Positions 12,401-21,395 of a DNA stretch of 64,000 nt are shown here, one piece after another. The DNA lies in NCBI GenBank assembly GCA_013407085.1, contig JACCGJ010001305.1, positions 62,001-126,000 on the forward strand, read 5' to 3'. The notes below the pieces were generated by a model. That model was not told where the DNA came from and did no database searches. It saw only the letters and a list, made by a program, of their open reading frames with translations. A program made the translations under genes and the position numbers. Each line of letters begins with the position of its first letter. Position 1 is the stretch's first letter. The stretch comes from Atriophallophorus winterbourni (lineage: Eukaryota; Platyhelminthes; Trematoda; Plagiorchiida; Microphallidae).

Positions 12401-13388
12401 CCATGACCATTTGTAAATAGAACATTATGTTGGCCCATAATTCTTGATGACCTAAACGTATTAAGCAGAGCTGTATCTTCAACTGATACAAATAGGCTTA
12501 ATTCAATTTTCTCATAACATAACTATGCATTCCAGGTTTCTGACTTATCGTCTTTTCGATTGATTTTCTTTCACTATACACGTGATCCACCAATCGTAAG
12601 ATGCATCGGATTATAAATCAGTAACGAATAGCCAATATTGTATACATCTGGGCAAAGATTGTAAACTAAATCTGGTATTCCTGCCTTTGCTTACACCAAA
12701 TTAGGCAGTCGATGCTCAGGAAGCAAAATATACGCGTTACTGACAATCTGTACTGTAAGTGTTGATAAAATTGCAATTTATGTATGTAAGTATGTACGCG
12801 TCACCGAGTCAAGGTGATTGTGAAATCCATGACAGTAAAATTTAATAGATATAACGCGGGTACTTATAAAAATAATGAGAGTACATGTATAAATGAGCAG
12901 CTGATTTCCCATTTTGCTCCTATAATCAACGTACGTTACTAAACATTCAAGGATCTTCCATCTTTTTTCAATTAGTCTTAGCAATCCAAATTTGTGAAAG
13001 TTTCGATCTGTACTTACCAATATTGACCAAACGTAATCCCTCGTTTTCTTCCAAAAACCGGAGAACCATGGTAACATTTTCCAATTTTTGTGTCCGAAAA
13101 CTTGGTTTTCTGTTAACATATTTGAACTGCTGACCAGAAAGTGCTTCAACCAATCCAATCAGCTTCAACCCATCTGCGAAATCAAATTGTAAATCATCCA
13201 CGACCATATTCTTTGGCTTCAAGTGTTCGTTTGCCCAGCGAGTAAAAGTATTTTTCTGAATCAATTTCCACTCGGCATCCTCGGCGAGCTCTCGCTCCGC
13301 CATAGGGATTTCTTCTTCATCTTCGTCCACATAACCGGCATCAGCATCCGGATAATCCGTGTATGATGGCTCGTACATGGCGCCTCCT
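279..13388 (-). CDS. FLN: Filamin, 5' part of the gene (actin-binding domain and first two Ig repeats)
   Basis: Filamins are cytoplasmic dimers that crosslink actin filaments and scaffold membrane receptors. Six minus-strand exons join in frame: 13388-13018, 12188-12076, 10338-9954, 4468-4350, 2559-2319 and 479-279. Each is bounded by AG and GT, and phases agree at every junction (1,0,1,0,1,1). The coding part in the window is 1420 nt, about 473 codons. Order: acidic N-terminus (about residues 1-35), CH1 (about 37-145), CH2 (about 165-270), Ig-like repeat 1 (from about 285) and repeat 2 (to about 473, incomplete at its linker). The signatures [18 protein letters not shown] in CH2 and the GPGLQPHGN / GPGIEPQGN repeat starts are typical of filamin. 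Animal filamins usually have many more Ig repeats, so most of the gene lies beyond the left edge. Introns hold only transposon and repeat debris plus two candidate alternative exons. Confidence 0.93.
480..2318. other. Filamin intron, mostly unique sequence
   Basis: No coding exon could be supported. The open frame at 1038-1415 (plus) is antisense to filamin and shows no recognisable domain. The only identifiable element is a LINE 3' tail near 1,540-1,640. Confidence 0.6.
1540..1640 (+). repeat. Solo 3' tail of a CR1-like LINE
   Basis: The pattern ctatggtaattgcgaa, then tgctttttgctaccataaa, then aatcttgaatc matches the 3' ends of the CR1-like copies in this window (compare 28,015-28,085 plus and the minus-strand tail of copy A at 22,826-22,890). 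It is a short 5'-truncated relic inside a filamin intron. Confidence 0.5.
2319..2559 (-). CDS. FLN: Filamin exon, second half of Ig repeat 1 and start of repeat 2
   Basis: 241 nt, from after aaatttcag to the donor gttagtga. It reads [19 protein letters not shown], then [46 protein letters not shown] and ends NIFTA. It closes repeat 1 with the usual SPFKV strand and opens repeat 2. The reading frame is not the one giving the longest ORFs here; domain identity and splice phases fix it. It leaves in phase 1. Confidence 0.9.
2758..2786. repeat. (GAA)n microsatellite
   Basis: Seven or so GAA/AAG triplets in a row, then a slightly interrupted tail. Confidence 0.9.
3420..3590 (+). repeat. Degenerate hammerhead-family repeat copy
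   Basis: It shares with the 17 kb copy the order: paired GGTCGTGCCAGCC block, CCAACAGTGG, atttctCCACTGT block, then a ribozyme-like end. The end keeps GAAACCGGTC at about 3,566-3,575, but CTGATGA has become TTGTTGA and stem I no longer pairs well. It is not expected to cleave. Confidence 0.55.
4350..4468 (-). CDS. FLN: Filamin exon, first half of Ig repeat 1
   Basis: 119 nt, from after cacatttcag to the donor gtaagtca. It completes the Gly codon of GPG and reads [39 protein letters not shown]. This is the N-terminal half of a filamin-type immunoglobulin repeat, with the GxG-KGEVEV-like strand pattern. It leaves in phase 0. Confidence 0.9.
7320..7760 (-). repeat. Hammerhead-family repeat remnant interrupted by GAATGTTA repeats
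   Basis: 7,344-7,367 (ttgctcacatccccgaactta) matches 16,630-16,652. 7,640-7,745 matches 16,745-16,850, including the conserved GGTTCG/CGAACC hairpin and the cacggtgttt...cagaat...gattcttggt blocks. The orientation is that of a minus-strand ribozyme; the ribozyme part itself is missing. Between the blocks there are four or so copies of ttagaatgtta. Confidence 0.55.
8957..9026 (-). CDS. Candidate alternative first exon of filamin (no actin-binding domain)
   Basis: An ATG in good context (GCCAACCATGT) opens [23 protein letters not shown], and runs to the donor gtaagcct after 23 codons plus 1 nt. That phase (1) is what the exon at 4468-4350 needs, giving a protein that begins directly at Ig repeat 1. 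Short filamins without the CH domains are known in other animals, for example Drosophila cheerio. The frame stays open upstream to 9341, so a longer leader or an internal cassette (acceptor gcgctag near 9068, also in frame) cannot be excluded. No promoter motif is evident. Confidence 0.35.
9954..10338 (-). CDS. FLN: Filamin exon with CH2 domain
   Basis: The exon starts in phase 0 after gaattcag and ends in phase 1 before gtattcta. It encodes [55 protein letters not shown] and [18 protein letters not shown], a complete CH2 domain. The exon ends RAYGPG, the conserved entry to the first Ig repeat. With CH1 it forms the actin-binding domain. The linker from exon 2 is short when the two are spliced directly; the candidate exon at 10499-10690 would lengthen it. 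Confidence 0.92.
10499..10690 (-). CDS. Candidate in-frame exon in the filamin CH1-CH2 linker
   Basis: An open stretch between acceptor ttttgagatcag and donor gtatttcg is exactly 192 nt (64 codons). It enters and leaves in phase 0, matching the phase-0 junction between filamin exon 2 and the CH2 exon. It would encode a basic segment ([19 protein letters not shown]) followed by [18 protein letters not shown]. Its codon texture is less AT-rich than the surrounding intron. I recognise no domain. If read past the donor it stops at 10463, so an alternative terminal exon giving a CH1-only protein is also possible. It could be a chance ORF; the double phase match is the main support. Confidence 0.45.
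10985..11560 (+). repeat. Unclassified dispersed repeat R2, longest copy
   Basis: The segment 11,225-11,545 recurs inverted at 14,848-15,118 and in the same orientation at about 21,110-21,395. Shared blocks include gagtgcaatcggttagag, ttttgggtaacgtttcac, gtgatagtcaggacaggg, taagtagtagtcaaccc and acggtcaaggtcggttgacg. The part before 11,225 has weak similarity to 20,820-20,960. No ORF with a known domain and no clear terminal repeats are visible, so class (DNA element, SINE or satellite-like) is unknown. A short second piece in opposite orientation lies at 11,628-11,695. Confidence 0.6.
11628..11695 (-). repeat. Short R2 fragment
   Basis: ctgtgtcagaagtgaaacgt, tacccaaaacctgctctaac and cgattgcactcaaatttc match, in reverse complement, the R2 segment at 11,230-11,305. 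Confidence 0.6.
12076..12188 (-). CDS. FLN: Filamin exon 2, end of CH1 and linker
   Basis: The acceptor ctacag ends at 12189 and the donor gtaagt starts at 12075. Joining to exon 1 completes the Asp codon in [18 protein letters not shown]. The exon continues [10 protein letters not shown] and then an acidic linker ending EVDHG. The [15 protein letters not shown] helix is diagnostic of the C-terminal end of a filamin/actinin-type CH1. It enters in phase 1 and leaves in phase 0. Confidence 0.9.
12189..13017. other. Filamin intron between exons 1 and 2
   Basis: 829 bp of AT-rich sequence. I see nothing else supported in it. Confidence 0.6.
13018..13388 (-). CDS. FLN: Filamin exon with start codon and CH1 domain
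   Basis: ATG at 13378; the exon ends at 13018 before the donor gtaagtac (phase 1). An acidic leader rich in Y, D and E (about residues 1-35) precedes CH1, which starts at [18 protein letters not shown] and contains [20 protein letters not shown], the usual CH1 core. A second in-frame Met (residue 26) is possible, but the first has the better context (GCGCCATGT). The 10-nt untranslated stretch before the ATG begins directly after a splice acceptor, so transcription starts further upstream or the mRNA is trans-spliced. Confidence 0.9.
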
Positions 13389-13410
13389 CTGGAAGCGAAA
13401 AATTGTTCAC
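13389..13410 (-). promoter_or_regulatory. Splice acceptor 10 nt upstream of the filamin ATG
   Basis: On the minus strand the sequence reads tttttcgcttccag, then AGGAGGCGCC and the ATG. This is a strong pyrimidine-rich 3' splice site. It implies either a 5'-UTR intron with a distal first exon, or a spliced-leader trans-splicing site, a mechanism known in flatworms. The sequence does not decide between the two. Confidence 0.6.
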
Positions 13411-14839
13411 CGTTAAACGAGTACTCTGTGACACATTTTAACTATTTCCACTCGCTGATGCACGTCCTTTTTATGCTGCATGGCCACGCATAAATTATTT
13501 GAAGTGCGCATCGTTCTGAACTGGTGTGAAATAGTTTCAGACAAAAGCGAACACAAATTATGTTGCCTGATATCCGAACCAGTATCGAAACTGCTCTTGA
13601 AAGCACTTTGACACTACCTTACTGCTGGTTGTCTTATATATGTAAACTGGAAACGTGAAATCTTATCACATCTCCGCATTTTTCAATGATTGTGTTCAAT
13701 ACTTGGGTAAATAATAAAAGATTAATACAGTACTATATATGCGATACTTCCAATTTTTTTGTTTATTAAAACCATTGATTGAATGTATTTGTTATAAGAG
13801 GGAAACTTAGGATACATTTCATTTAACTTGACATAATTAAACTTAAATCTCCGTGCGATTGAATAGACCTTCTCGTCTGTATTTGTTAAACCGATTAAAT
13901 GAGCGTAAATGCGATGAAATTTAATTATAGGGCACAAAAAGTAGTTGTTCAAAAATATATTTGTAAAAGTGATGAAAACCCGCTATCAAAAACACTTTGG
14001 AGACCGTGTGGATCGTAGGCCTCACGTTGGGGATGAGCAAATACTGATCTGGATTGCTGAATGTAGATTACGCGCCGCCGACCAACCGATCATTACTTAG
14101 CACCGTGATCCGTGTGAGAGAGATTGTTGTTTCTGAATCAGATTGTTTAGTCAAGAGAAACGGTGTGAAACATGAGATCGTCTTGCGCTAGCGATGTACA
14201 TCTATGGCCAACATTCACTACGGCAAGGCAACGAGGGTAGTGTATGAGGTTGCCGATTAACATTTTTCACTTTGATTCAAATATTCAAGAAATCAATATT
14301 TGGAACGTTCTTGTGACAGGCACTAACGCAGCCAACTGCAGAACACTGAAATTGGCGACAATATAAATAAAAATAATTATATATCCCGGCTACTGAGTTC
14401 TCTAACTGAGCGACTATTCCATTTTACTGTTAAATTTGCCGAATGGTTCAAGTGAATAAGGAGTTTTGCAAGTGCCACCAGATCACATTTACGTATAAAA
14501 GGGACGTTTATCTGAAATTCCCACTGTTTGTTTAGTCGATTGATTAGGCACTGGTCCTGTCTTCAACTTTTGTTAAGGTTCCTACGTGATAACATTAGAT
14601 TACGGTTCCATTATATCAAAAATTACAAGTTGCTTTCTAATTATCATCAATGTATTATTGTGGACGTATGTCGAGCTGCCGAATAGCAATTGAACACTGG
14701 AAAAATTTGAAACTTTGGTTTGCAAATAACTGAAATTGTCCCGAGGAATATGTATAACGTGACATCGCCGTTTATTTGTGAGAAATCCATCCCGATCCCA
14801 CAATCGATTGGAAAATTTTTGGGACTGATCGTGTATTCA
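13411..14839. other. Region upstream of filamin
   Basis: AT-rich, with no supported exon. It must contain either a 5'-UTR intron with a distal first exon, or the promoter of a trans-spliced transcript. No TATA or other motif stands out reliably. Confidence 0.5.
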
Positions 14840-15125
14840 TAATGCAAACTGACCTTGACCGTGTTCACTTGTATCAGATTAACGTGGATACACACTAGGA
14901 GGAAAATTGACCACTGATCCTCGTCATTCCAACAAGTCGTGACATTCTGTAGGCGTACTATAGGCTGTTTAGCGGTAAGGTCAAATAAGTGGTGGTGGGT
15001 TGACTACTACTTAATCATTTTCCCTGTCCTGACTATCACCTTTGGTGTGACGAACCTTGTGCGTCAGAAGTGAAAGGTTACCCATAAACTACTCTAACCG
15101 ATTGAGCTCAAATTTCTTTCCATCC
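14840..15125 (-). repeat. R2 repeat, inverted copy
   Basis: Reverse complement of 11,225-11,545 over almost its full length, for example gaccttgaccgtgttcac, ccctgtcctgactatcacc and actctaaccgattgagctc. With the copy in the filamin intron it forms an inverted pair about 3.3 kb apart spanning filamin exons 1 and 2. Confidence 0.65.
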
Positions 15126-16503
15126 CGATCCAGTTCGCTTCACGCAAAACTCCACGTTCGTTACACAAAATCTCGATGGATTAGCGTCATTTGAGCTTGT
15201 AGCTAGAAATTTAGTGAACCGAGTCTCCAATGTTTATTTTGAGTGGAATCCGGAATCATTCACCTATACCATCCAAAGTATAACGACCGACTGAACACGA
15301 GCTTGGTCGTTTTCATTGAAAACGAAGCTAATTTAGTAGTAACGTTAGCCCGAGCGAATCATTTTGCAATTAAAATGCTGAGTTTAAAAAATTCAGCGAC
15401 TACATGCAGCGACGCATGTTTTAGGAATAATTCAGTCAATAAAATGGCCACTATTCATAGGAAATGAATATCGAGCAATAGAAAGCATCATAAAAATGAA
15501 CAATCCAGTCCTGATGCCCTAACTTTCGGACAGTTTTTATTGAAACTTTCAACGGCAGTCGTAGATGTAGTCAAGACTGCCTAATCCAACAACAGCCGAA
15601 CATGTGGTACCCGGTATCGGACAGACCACTTCATTTTTACAAACCGAGCACAGCGTCAATTTTATTTCTTCCTAGATGTAAGGTCGATAGTCAAAGTTAT
15701 GTAGAGGACAACAAACGTTGCACATCTGGCACACTTTTCTTCCAACGAGTTAGTTTTGCAAAAAAATTGAAATAGAATTTTGTTGAGCAAAGTATGTTAA
15801 AAATGGTATAACTTCATTCCGGGGTATTAAGCTTCCCTGAATTAGTTTCTCCGCTCGTGCACTTTGAAGCAATGAAGAATCAGTAAAATATTTTTTAGGG
15901 TTGAATTAATCGATTTTGACTTTTTATCATTCCACACGATCGTGATGTTTAAGTCGCAAACACCAAAGCGAAGGTTTGTTACGAGTTAAAAAGCACTCCA
16001 CCTAATGAATATATTTAATGTGTTGTTAAAAATTCCTTTCCAGGTAATGCATCCAAAGTCATCCATAGTCATAATTTTTGATATCAGTAGTATAGGTAGA
16101 TCTTTACTCCATTTAGGAGCACATTTTAAATGACATCCGGAGGCCAAAGAGAACTAAGTTCACAAATAAATCCTAATTCATAAAACGGGTTTCTGATATC
16201 TTATATCAATGTTTGGAGTGTCTAAGGAGCGGGATAATTTAGATCGTAATTTAGCTTTTCAAGGTACGGAAACAAAAAAAACGGGTTTTATAAATATACG
16301 CGGTCAGACGAAAGTGTTGGTATACAACAACGGTCGTTTTAAATTTGGTTATTAAACAATAAAAGCGGGAAATGTTGATTCGCTAAAATTTCACTTAACA
16401 GATTCCAGTCTGGAACTCGAGAACCTCATTGTCGAAATGATGATTTTGGGTAAACACACTTTCACCTCCCTTTGATAATTGCTAGAACAAGCACAGTGTC
16501 AAA
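15126..16503. other. No supported feature
   Basis: The plus-strand open frame at 15,243-15,467 has no recognisable domain. Nothing else is seen. Confidence 0.5.
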
Positions 16504-16647
16504 CAAAGTTATACATAAATGCCACTATTACATACGGCTCGTAAAACGAACCACGATGTGCAAACACAGAATCACAACGTAATTTTTGGTCAAACACTCA
16601 AGGCGGTTAGGGATGACCAAATTAGTGTGTTGCTCACATCCCCCGAA

Positions 16648-16703
16648 CTTACAAACCACTACCGCCTTCTGGCTGTTTGCCATCATCAGGTGGAGACAGT
16701 AAG
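16648..16703 (-). ncRNA. Hammerhead motif in the opposite palindrome arm, core damaged
   Basis: Mirror copy of the motif at 17,063-17,118. On the minus strand it keeps CTTAC, TGT, CTCCAC, CTGATGA and a GGC/GCC stem II. GAAA has become GAAG, the stem III region reads GCGG, and the far strand of inner stem I is weakened to GTGG-TT. The core change should abolish or strongly reduce cleavage. Confidence 0.65.
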
Positions 16704-17062
16704 ATTATGCTCAGTCATCCTTGAAACAGTGGAAAAGTGGTAATCAAAGTTATACTTGAATGCCACTGTTGCATAGGGTTCGCACAACGAACCACGGTGT
16801 TCAAACACAGAATAACATAGTGATTCTTGGTCAAGCACTCGAGGCGCTCATGGATGAACAAAGTAATGTTTTTCTCACATCCCACGCACTTTCAACACAT
16901 TACTTTGGTCATCCACAAGCACTTTGGTTCCTTGACCAAGAATCACTATGTGATTCTGTGTTTGAACATCGTGGTTCGTTGTGCGAACCCTATGCAACAG
17001 TGGCATTCAAGTATAACCTTGTTTACCATTTATCCACTGTGTCAAGGCTCACAGAACCTAAT

Positions 17063-17118
17063 CTTACTGTCTCCACCTGATGACGGCAAAGAGCCAGAAA
17101 CCGGTCGTGGAGTGTAAG
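17063..17118 (+). ncRNA. Type I hammerhead ribozyme motif with intact core
   Basis: Self-cleaving RNA fold. Outer stem I is CTTAC (17,063-17,067) with GTAAG (17,114-17,118). An internal loop TGT / T follows, where loop-loop contacts normally form. Inner stem I is CTCCAC (17,071-17,076) with GTGGAG (17,107-17,112). The core has CTGATGA at 17,077-17,083 and GAAA at 17,097-17,100. Stem II is GGC/GCC around AAAGA, with a C-A mismatch next to the core. Stem III is only CCGG, and the cleavage triplet ends GTC at 17,106. Such minimal stem III forms are known from flatworm SM-alpha repeats and Penelope-like elements. CCGG is self-complementary, so a dimer sharing stem III is possible. Confidence 0.8.
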
Positions 17119-17165
17119 TGCGGGGGATGTGAGTAACACAAATAATAGTGTGGTTTGGCGCAATG

Positions 17166-18559
17166 AATCACGCAGCACGCAATGATGCTGTCGTCACGTT
17201 TTTGGCTTTTCCTATGGATGCCGCAGACTACGCGAACACAAAGCGACTCAGATGTTGTCCTCAAACCTTTCTTACAACGAAGAGGTATTTGAGCAAACCC
17301 TCAGCGTACCAACTGGAATAAATACAAAAATTATAAATTTAAAGTAAAAAACAGTGGGCCCACTTCGCTGCGCGCTTTCATTTACTCTCAATCTTGTGAC
17401 AGCATGACTTTCCACGAGAGACACAATGGGTTTCAAAAAAGAATAAATCACAGTTTTTTTCTCTAGAAACGCTTTTTTTCTTTTTCGATGGTGTTAATCG
17501 AAAACAGCGAGTAGCCTGTTTTACTTTATCTAAAGATTTCACAAAACAGTAATGATACAGAGCGCAATGCTGTAATGTACATAGAGTTTTTGTTCGACAG
17601 TGTGAAATTCTTTTGTAGAATTATGGCTATGGATTGTGTTAGTTTGTTATTCAAGAAGATTCATTTCTCTAAAATTTTAATCTAAGAATTTAATGTTCAG
17701 CATGCTGAAACCGCTTCTTGAAAACGTTTTCAAACAATGTGTGAAGGATACGCCCTTGGAAGAGATTAGAGTGGATAGAATCAGAGTTCAAAGTGATAGT
17801 GCTAAGTTGCAGCTGGTACCTGTTGAACAAAGATCACGCATGAACAAACTGCGCCGGATATCACTCTGTGCCTTGTGGAAGAATTCGTGACTCCCGAATC
17901 GGACTGCACTGCTACCGGAAGCGTTGTCAACAGTGAAATCCACATGCAGATCTGTACATATACATAATTCAGATCAGAAAATGAAGCCAGTATCAACACA
18001 TGCGAATCTTTGATTTATTGTAACCTCAGTTTCAAGAGGAATTGTGCACCGATTGCGTGATCACCTATAAAAAATGCTTTACGTGCTTATCTGTGCATGA
18101 TATGAAATGATAAAAGACAATGTTTTCAGTCAAAACAAATAAATCGTTTCGTTTGCCAAAACACAAAATTGTTATGAGTATTTTTGCAAAGCATATGGCT
18201 TTCCACAAAGTACACATTCTTTTATCCTTGGTAATTTTTAGCCGTTAAGCATACATTTTGGATAGGTTAACACAGGTCACTGAATTAAGTCTCGAAATTC
18301 ACAGCTGCCCAACATTGCACCTAGAAAAGTAATTCGATGACGTATGTCGAATTCTCCATTCGAACAACAGTAATAATTGACTGAATAAAAGTGTCAAGAG
18401 ACACGGTAATTACGATAATTAACAATAAAGTGCGTGGCTTGATTGATATCTTAATGATTAATAACGAAATCACGTAAAAAGCTGTCGCATGTGTGGTTTT
18501 CTCAGTGTACGACGTTTCTAGGCCCGCTGTATTGCAATTGTATTTTTGGTTCATTATTT
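17166..18559. other. Mostly unassigned sequence
   Basis: Apart from the candidate frame at 17,702-17,890, nothing is supported. Confidence 0.5.
17702..17890 (+). CDS. Short unassigned open frame with a splice-acceptor-like start
   Basis: After tttaatgttcag an ATG opens about 62 codons (MLKPLLENVFKQCVKDTPLE ... RISLCALWKNS, stop). It is less AT-rich than its surroundings and reads like protein, but I recognise no family. It may be an exon, a decayed gene fragment or chance. Confidence 0.2.
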   Translation: MLKPLLENVFKQCVKDTPLEEIRVDRIRVQSDSAKLQLVPVEQRSRMNKLRRISLCALWKNS

Positions 18560-18770
18560 TACTCGTTTTAACGCCGCGTTTCAATCGGTCGGACAAGATT
18601 TCCTACGCAAGATTTCAACACAGCAATCATCATCACGTACAGCACGATCAAGATCCGCATGTTGTGAAACAGTGTGCAAACCGTCAAGAAGGATTGAACT
18701 TGTAAGGGCTGGTGGATAAAGCTGGCGCGATCAACCTGGTCAATCACGTGCCAACAAACAATTAAATGAG
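18560..18770 (-). repeat. Degenerate hammerhead-family repeat copy
   Basis: On the minus strand it reads gtgattgaccaggttgatcg, cgccagctttatcca..., then gatcttgatcgtgctgtac with a TGATGATGATTGC end. This matches the block order of the copies at 3.4, 32.8 and 48.2 kb. No GAAA-plus-stem arrangement survives. Confidence 0.45.
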
Positions 18771-21080
18771 TTATACTCATGAAATCGAAAGAAAAATTCA
18801 TATTTGCTTTCATTTCCATGCCCGACAAAACTAACATATCAAACATCGTAGACAGTAAGTTTATAAATCGGGATTCGTAATTATTCAAAGTCTACCGATA
18901 GCGATATGAAACTCACCTACACCTTTTTACTGCTTCTCCTTCCTTTGCGTTATTATAGGTAAATTTCCGTTTGAAATCGAAAGCCTAGCACGAGCTAGTC
19001 TTAACGTGTCGAAAATAGTCACAGGACGACTGGAGAAAAATTTACTTTTTAGGACACGATGGCCTCCAATACCAAACGGGAAATTCGTGTCTATGGCTGT
19101 AACCCGAATTATGTGCACACGCACAACCATGGGTGCACCTACCGATAACACGCATCTGATTGGACAGAACCGAAAGTCTAACACTAATTTCGACGCACGC
19201 CTCCACATTTGATCCCACAGCAAACTAACACGCACAGTCAGTCAACCCAGTAAAGGCAATGCCCAATATCGATCGGTCTCGAATGCACACAGCAATGTGC
19301 GAAACGTTTGGTGATCAATAATAGTACTGGTGAATTGTGTTCTGCGGTGACCTTGGAAATGAAGACAACTGGCATTCGTGTCAAGTCATGAGGAATTTGC
19401 CGGGTGGTTGCAAGATTGTAAAACAGTTGAAATTTAATCTACAAAACGCCGTGTCGCGATAAAATTAGGTAAAGGGTTAATTCGATATAGGTGGTGGCAG
19501 CACTACCATCCATGGTTCTCATGCTGGTAACATGTTCTTTCTTTATATGTTGAAACAAATTTTCATGTTTTAGATGTTTTGATTTCGAATCAGTTTTCAT
19601 TCTATTTTCGACAGAGATTTATTAGAGCCGTCTCTAAAGTGATATTAAATATTGGGAAAGGTGTGTCTTAATCACGCGGAACATGAGATTGCCTGTGCTT
19701 AGGCTTTAACACAGAATATTCAAAATCAATATTACTTTTATATAGTCAGATAGCACTTCAACGATATTAGCTACACCATATATCGTATAACTTCTCGTAC
19801 TTCAAAAACATATCAACTTGGTAAGAATTTTGATATGACGTTAAAGATAAAACGATTCATTTTCAAGAAGAAACATGCACCACATGCACAATGCACGACA
19901 GAATATAGCGAAATAATTTAAACTAAAAGTTCTGGAGCATGCAAATTTTGAAGTGACTTTAGTGAAATTGCTAATCACTGAAGGCTGCCGACATTTAAAT
20001 AGGATTTTCCTTTAGTTAATACAGACGATTATACAAACCGTCATTTCTAATGTCAGATTTAGAATCAATGTTTCATTAATTATTCAAAAGCAGGACTCAA
20101 CACATCGACCATACTCATAACATGACAATATCTTCCAAACGATAAATCTTGAAGCCACTTCGAATGAAGTTTGATTTGAAACGATCATTTGTAATAGTTC
20201 TTACAACGAAACGGAGTATTAAAATAGGAAATCAATGAGTGATTCCAAGTCAACCGTTTAGTCACTCTTTTACATTGCTGAAAATGATTCACGCATCTTT
20301 CATGCTAACAATTCTGAAAAAAATCATATTCGAAATACTCAAAAAGTTTAGCAAAAAAATTATGAAATAATAATAAGTTAAAGTTCGACAAAAATATGCC
20401 CATTATATTAGTATAAGTTAAATAATGATTCAGGTTCTAAATGACAACAATTCTAGCTCAGGAAAAATCTCATCGGTCATATTGTTAAAGCGTGAAGTGC
20501 ACTAGCGGATATTGCCAAACAAGTGCTCTCTGGTGCTATACATAACACCACCAACAGATACAAGCTAGAACACGAAACACTGACGACGATCATCGCAAAC
20601 CTACAAGAATTCGGATTCCATGAGTATTGTATGAGAACGGTTCTGAGTCATGTAAAATATTTGTCAAAGTTGACCAAACGAGTCAAACTTAGCAAGGGCT
20701 AGAATGATATTATTTCACACGAGAGATCGCCTGGAAAATCAGATCAAGTGATGGACAAGCTGAGGATATCCTGGGTAATTACGAGCTACTCCTATACATG
20801 ATGGGTGTGTGTTTCGTTCTTAGTCATTTGCGTGACAACCACTTGGACCATTGGCGTTCTCGTGAGTTGTGGGATTCGGGAGTACTCAAATGTTGAAACA
20901 TTGTCCTCAGAGTGTAATTGCAATTGACGGCTGGATGTGATTACCGTTGGGTTGAGTGTCCTCGAAGCGAAGTTAGGACTAAAATAGCCATTTGCCCCTT
21001 ACTGACCTGACTTAGTCCTCTACAATATGTTTATCGCGGTAGTGCGTCAGTTGATTGTAATATTTCTGGGATTGATCAAA
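18771..21080. other. No supported gene
   Basis: AT-rich, with short open frames only. 20,820-20,960 is weakly similar to the outer part of R2. Confidence 0.5.
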
Positions 21081-21105
21081 TAAAGAGAAAGAGAAAGAGA
21101 AAGAA
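21081..21105. repeat. (AAAGAG)n microsatellite
   Basis: Four imperfect agagaa/aaagag units directly before the R2 copy. Confidence 0.8.
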
Positions 21106-21395
21106 ATTTGCATATGATCGGTTAGACCAGTTTTGGGTGACATTTAACTTCTGCACAGACCCAGTGTGATTGCCAGAACAGGGGATGTGGCTAAGTAGCA
21201 CTGCACACGCCACCTGTATTTGACCCTGTCGCTAAGCCGCCTACGGTAGACGTGGATGTGTCTCGACACGTAGGAATTAACAGGGTAAGATGGCTGCGGT
21301 GAATACTCAACGTAATTCGATACAAGTGAACTGGGTCAAGGTCGGTTGATGCGGTGGCTCATATGTGTAAGTGGATATGAGTGCCAAGTTCAAGG
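21106..21395 (+). repeat. R2 repeat copy
   Basis: It matches 11,235-11,545 in the same orientation: gatcggttagaccagttttg, gtgattgccagaacagggga, gctaagtagcactgc, tttgaccctgtcgctaag and gggtcaaggtcggttgatgc. It is more diverged than the 11/15 kb pair. Confidence 0.6.

Larger units (their letters stand above)
16504..17165. repeat. Large palindrome of hammerhead-repeat units
   Basis: A ~241-bp unit starts at 16,504 (caaagttatac...atgccact) and restarts at 16,745. From 16,867 the sequence turns back on itself. The arms, about 16,610-16,867 and 16,897-17,156, pair almost without gaps around a centre near 16,883, leaving a loop of about 29 nt. Corresponding points sum to 33,766 throughout: unit starts 16,745/17,021, ribozyme limits 16,648/17,118 and 16,703/17,063. 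Each unit also carries a conserved GGTTCG-TTGTG-CGAACC hairpin (16,973-16,989 in the right arm). The open frames that cross this region follow the repeats and are not genes. Confidence 0.85.

Noticed and set aside
16519..17117. Three overlapping plus-strand open frames (74-106 codons)
   Set aside because: They follow the tandem and inverted hammerhead units and have no domain; the repeats explain them.
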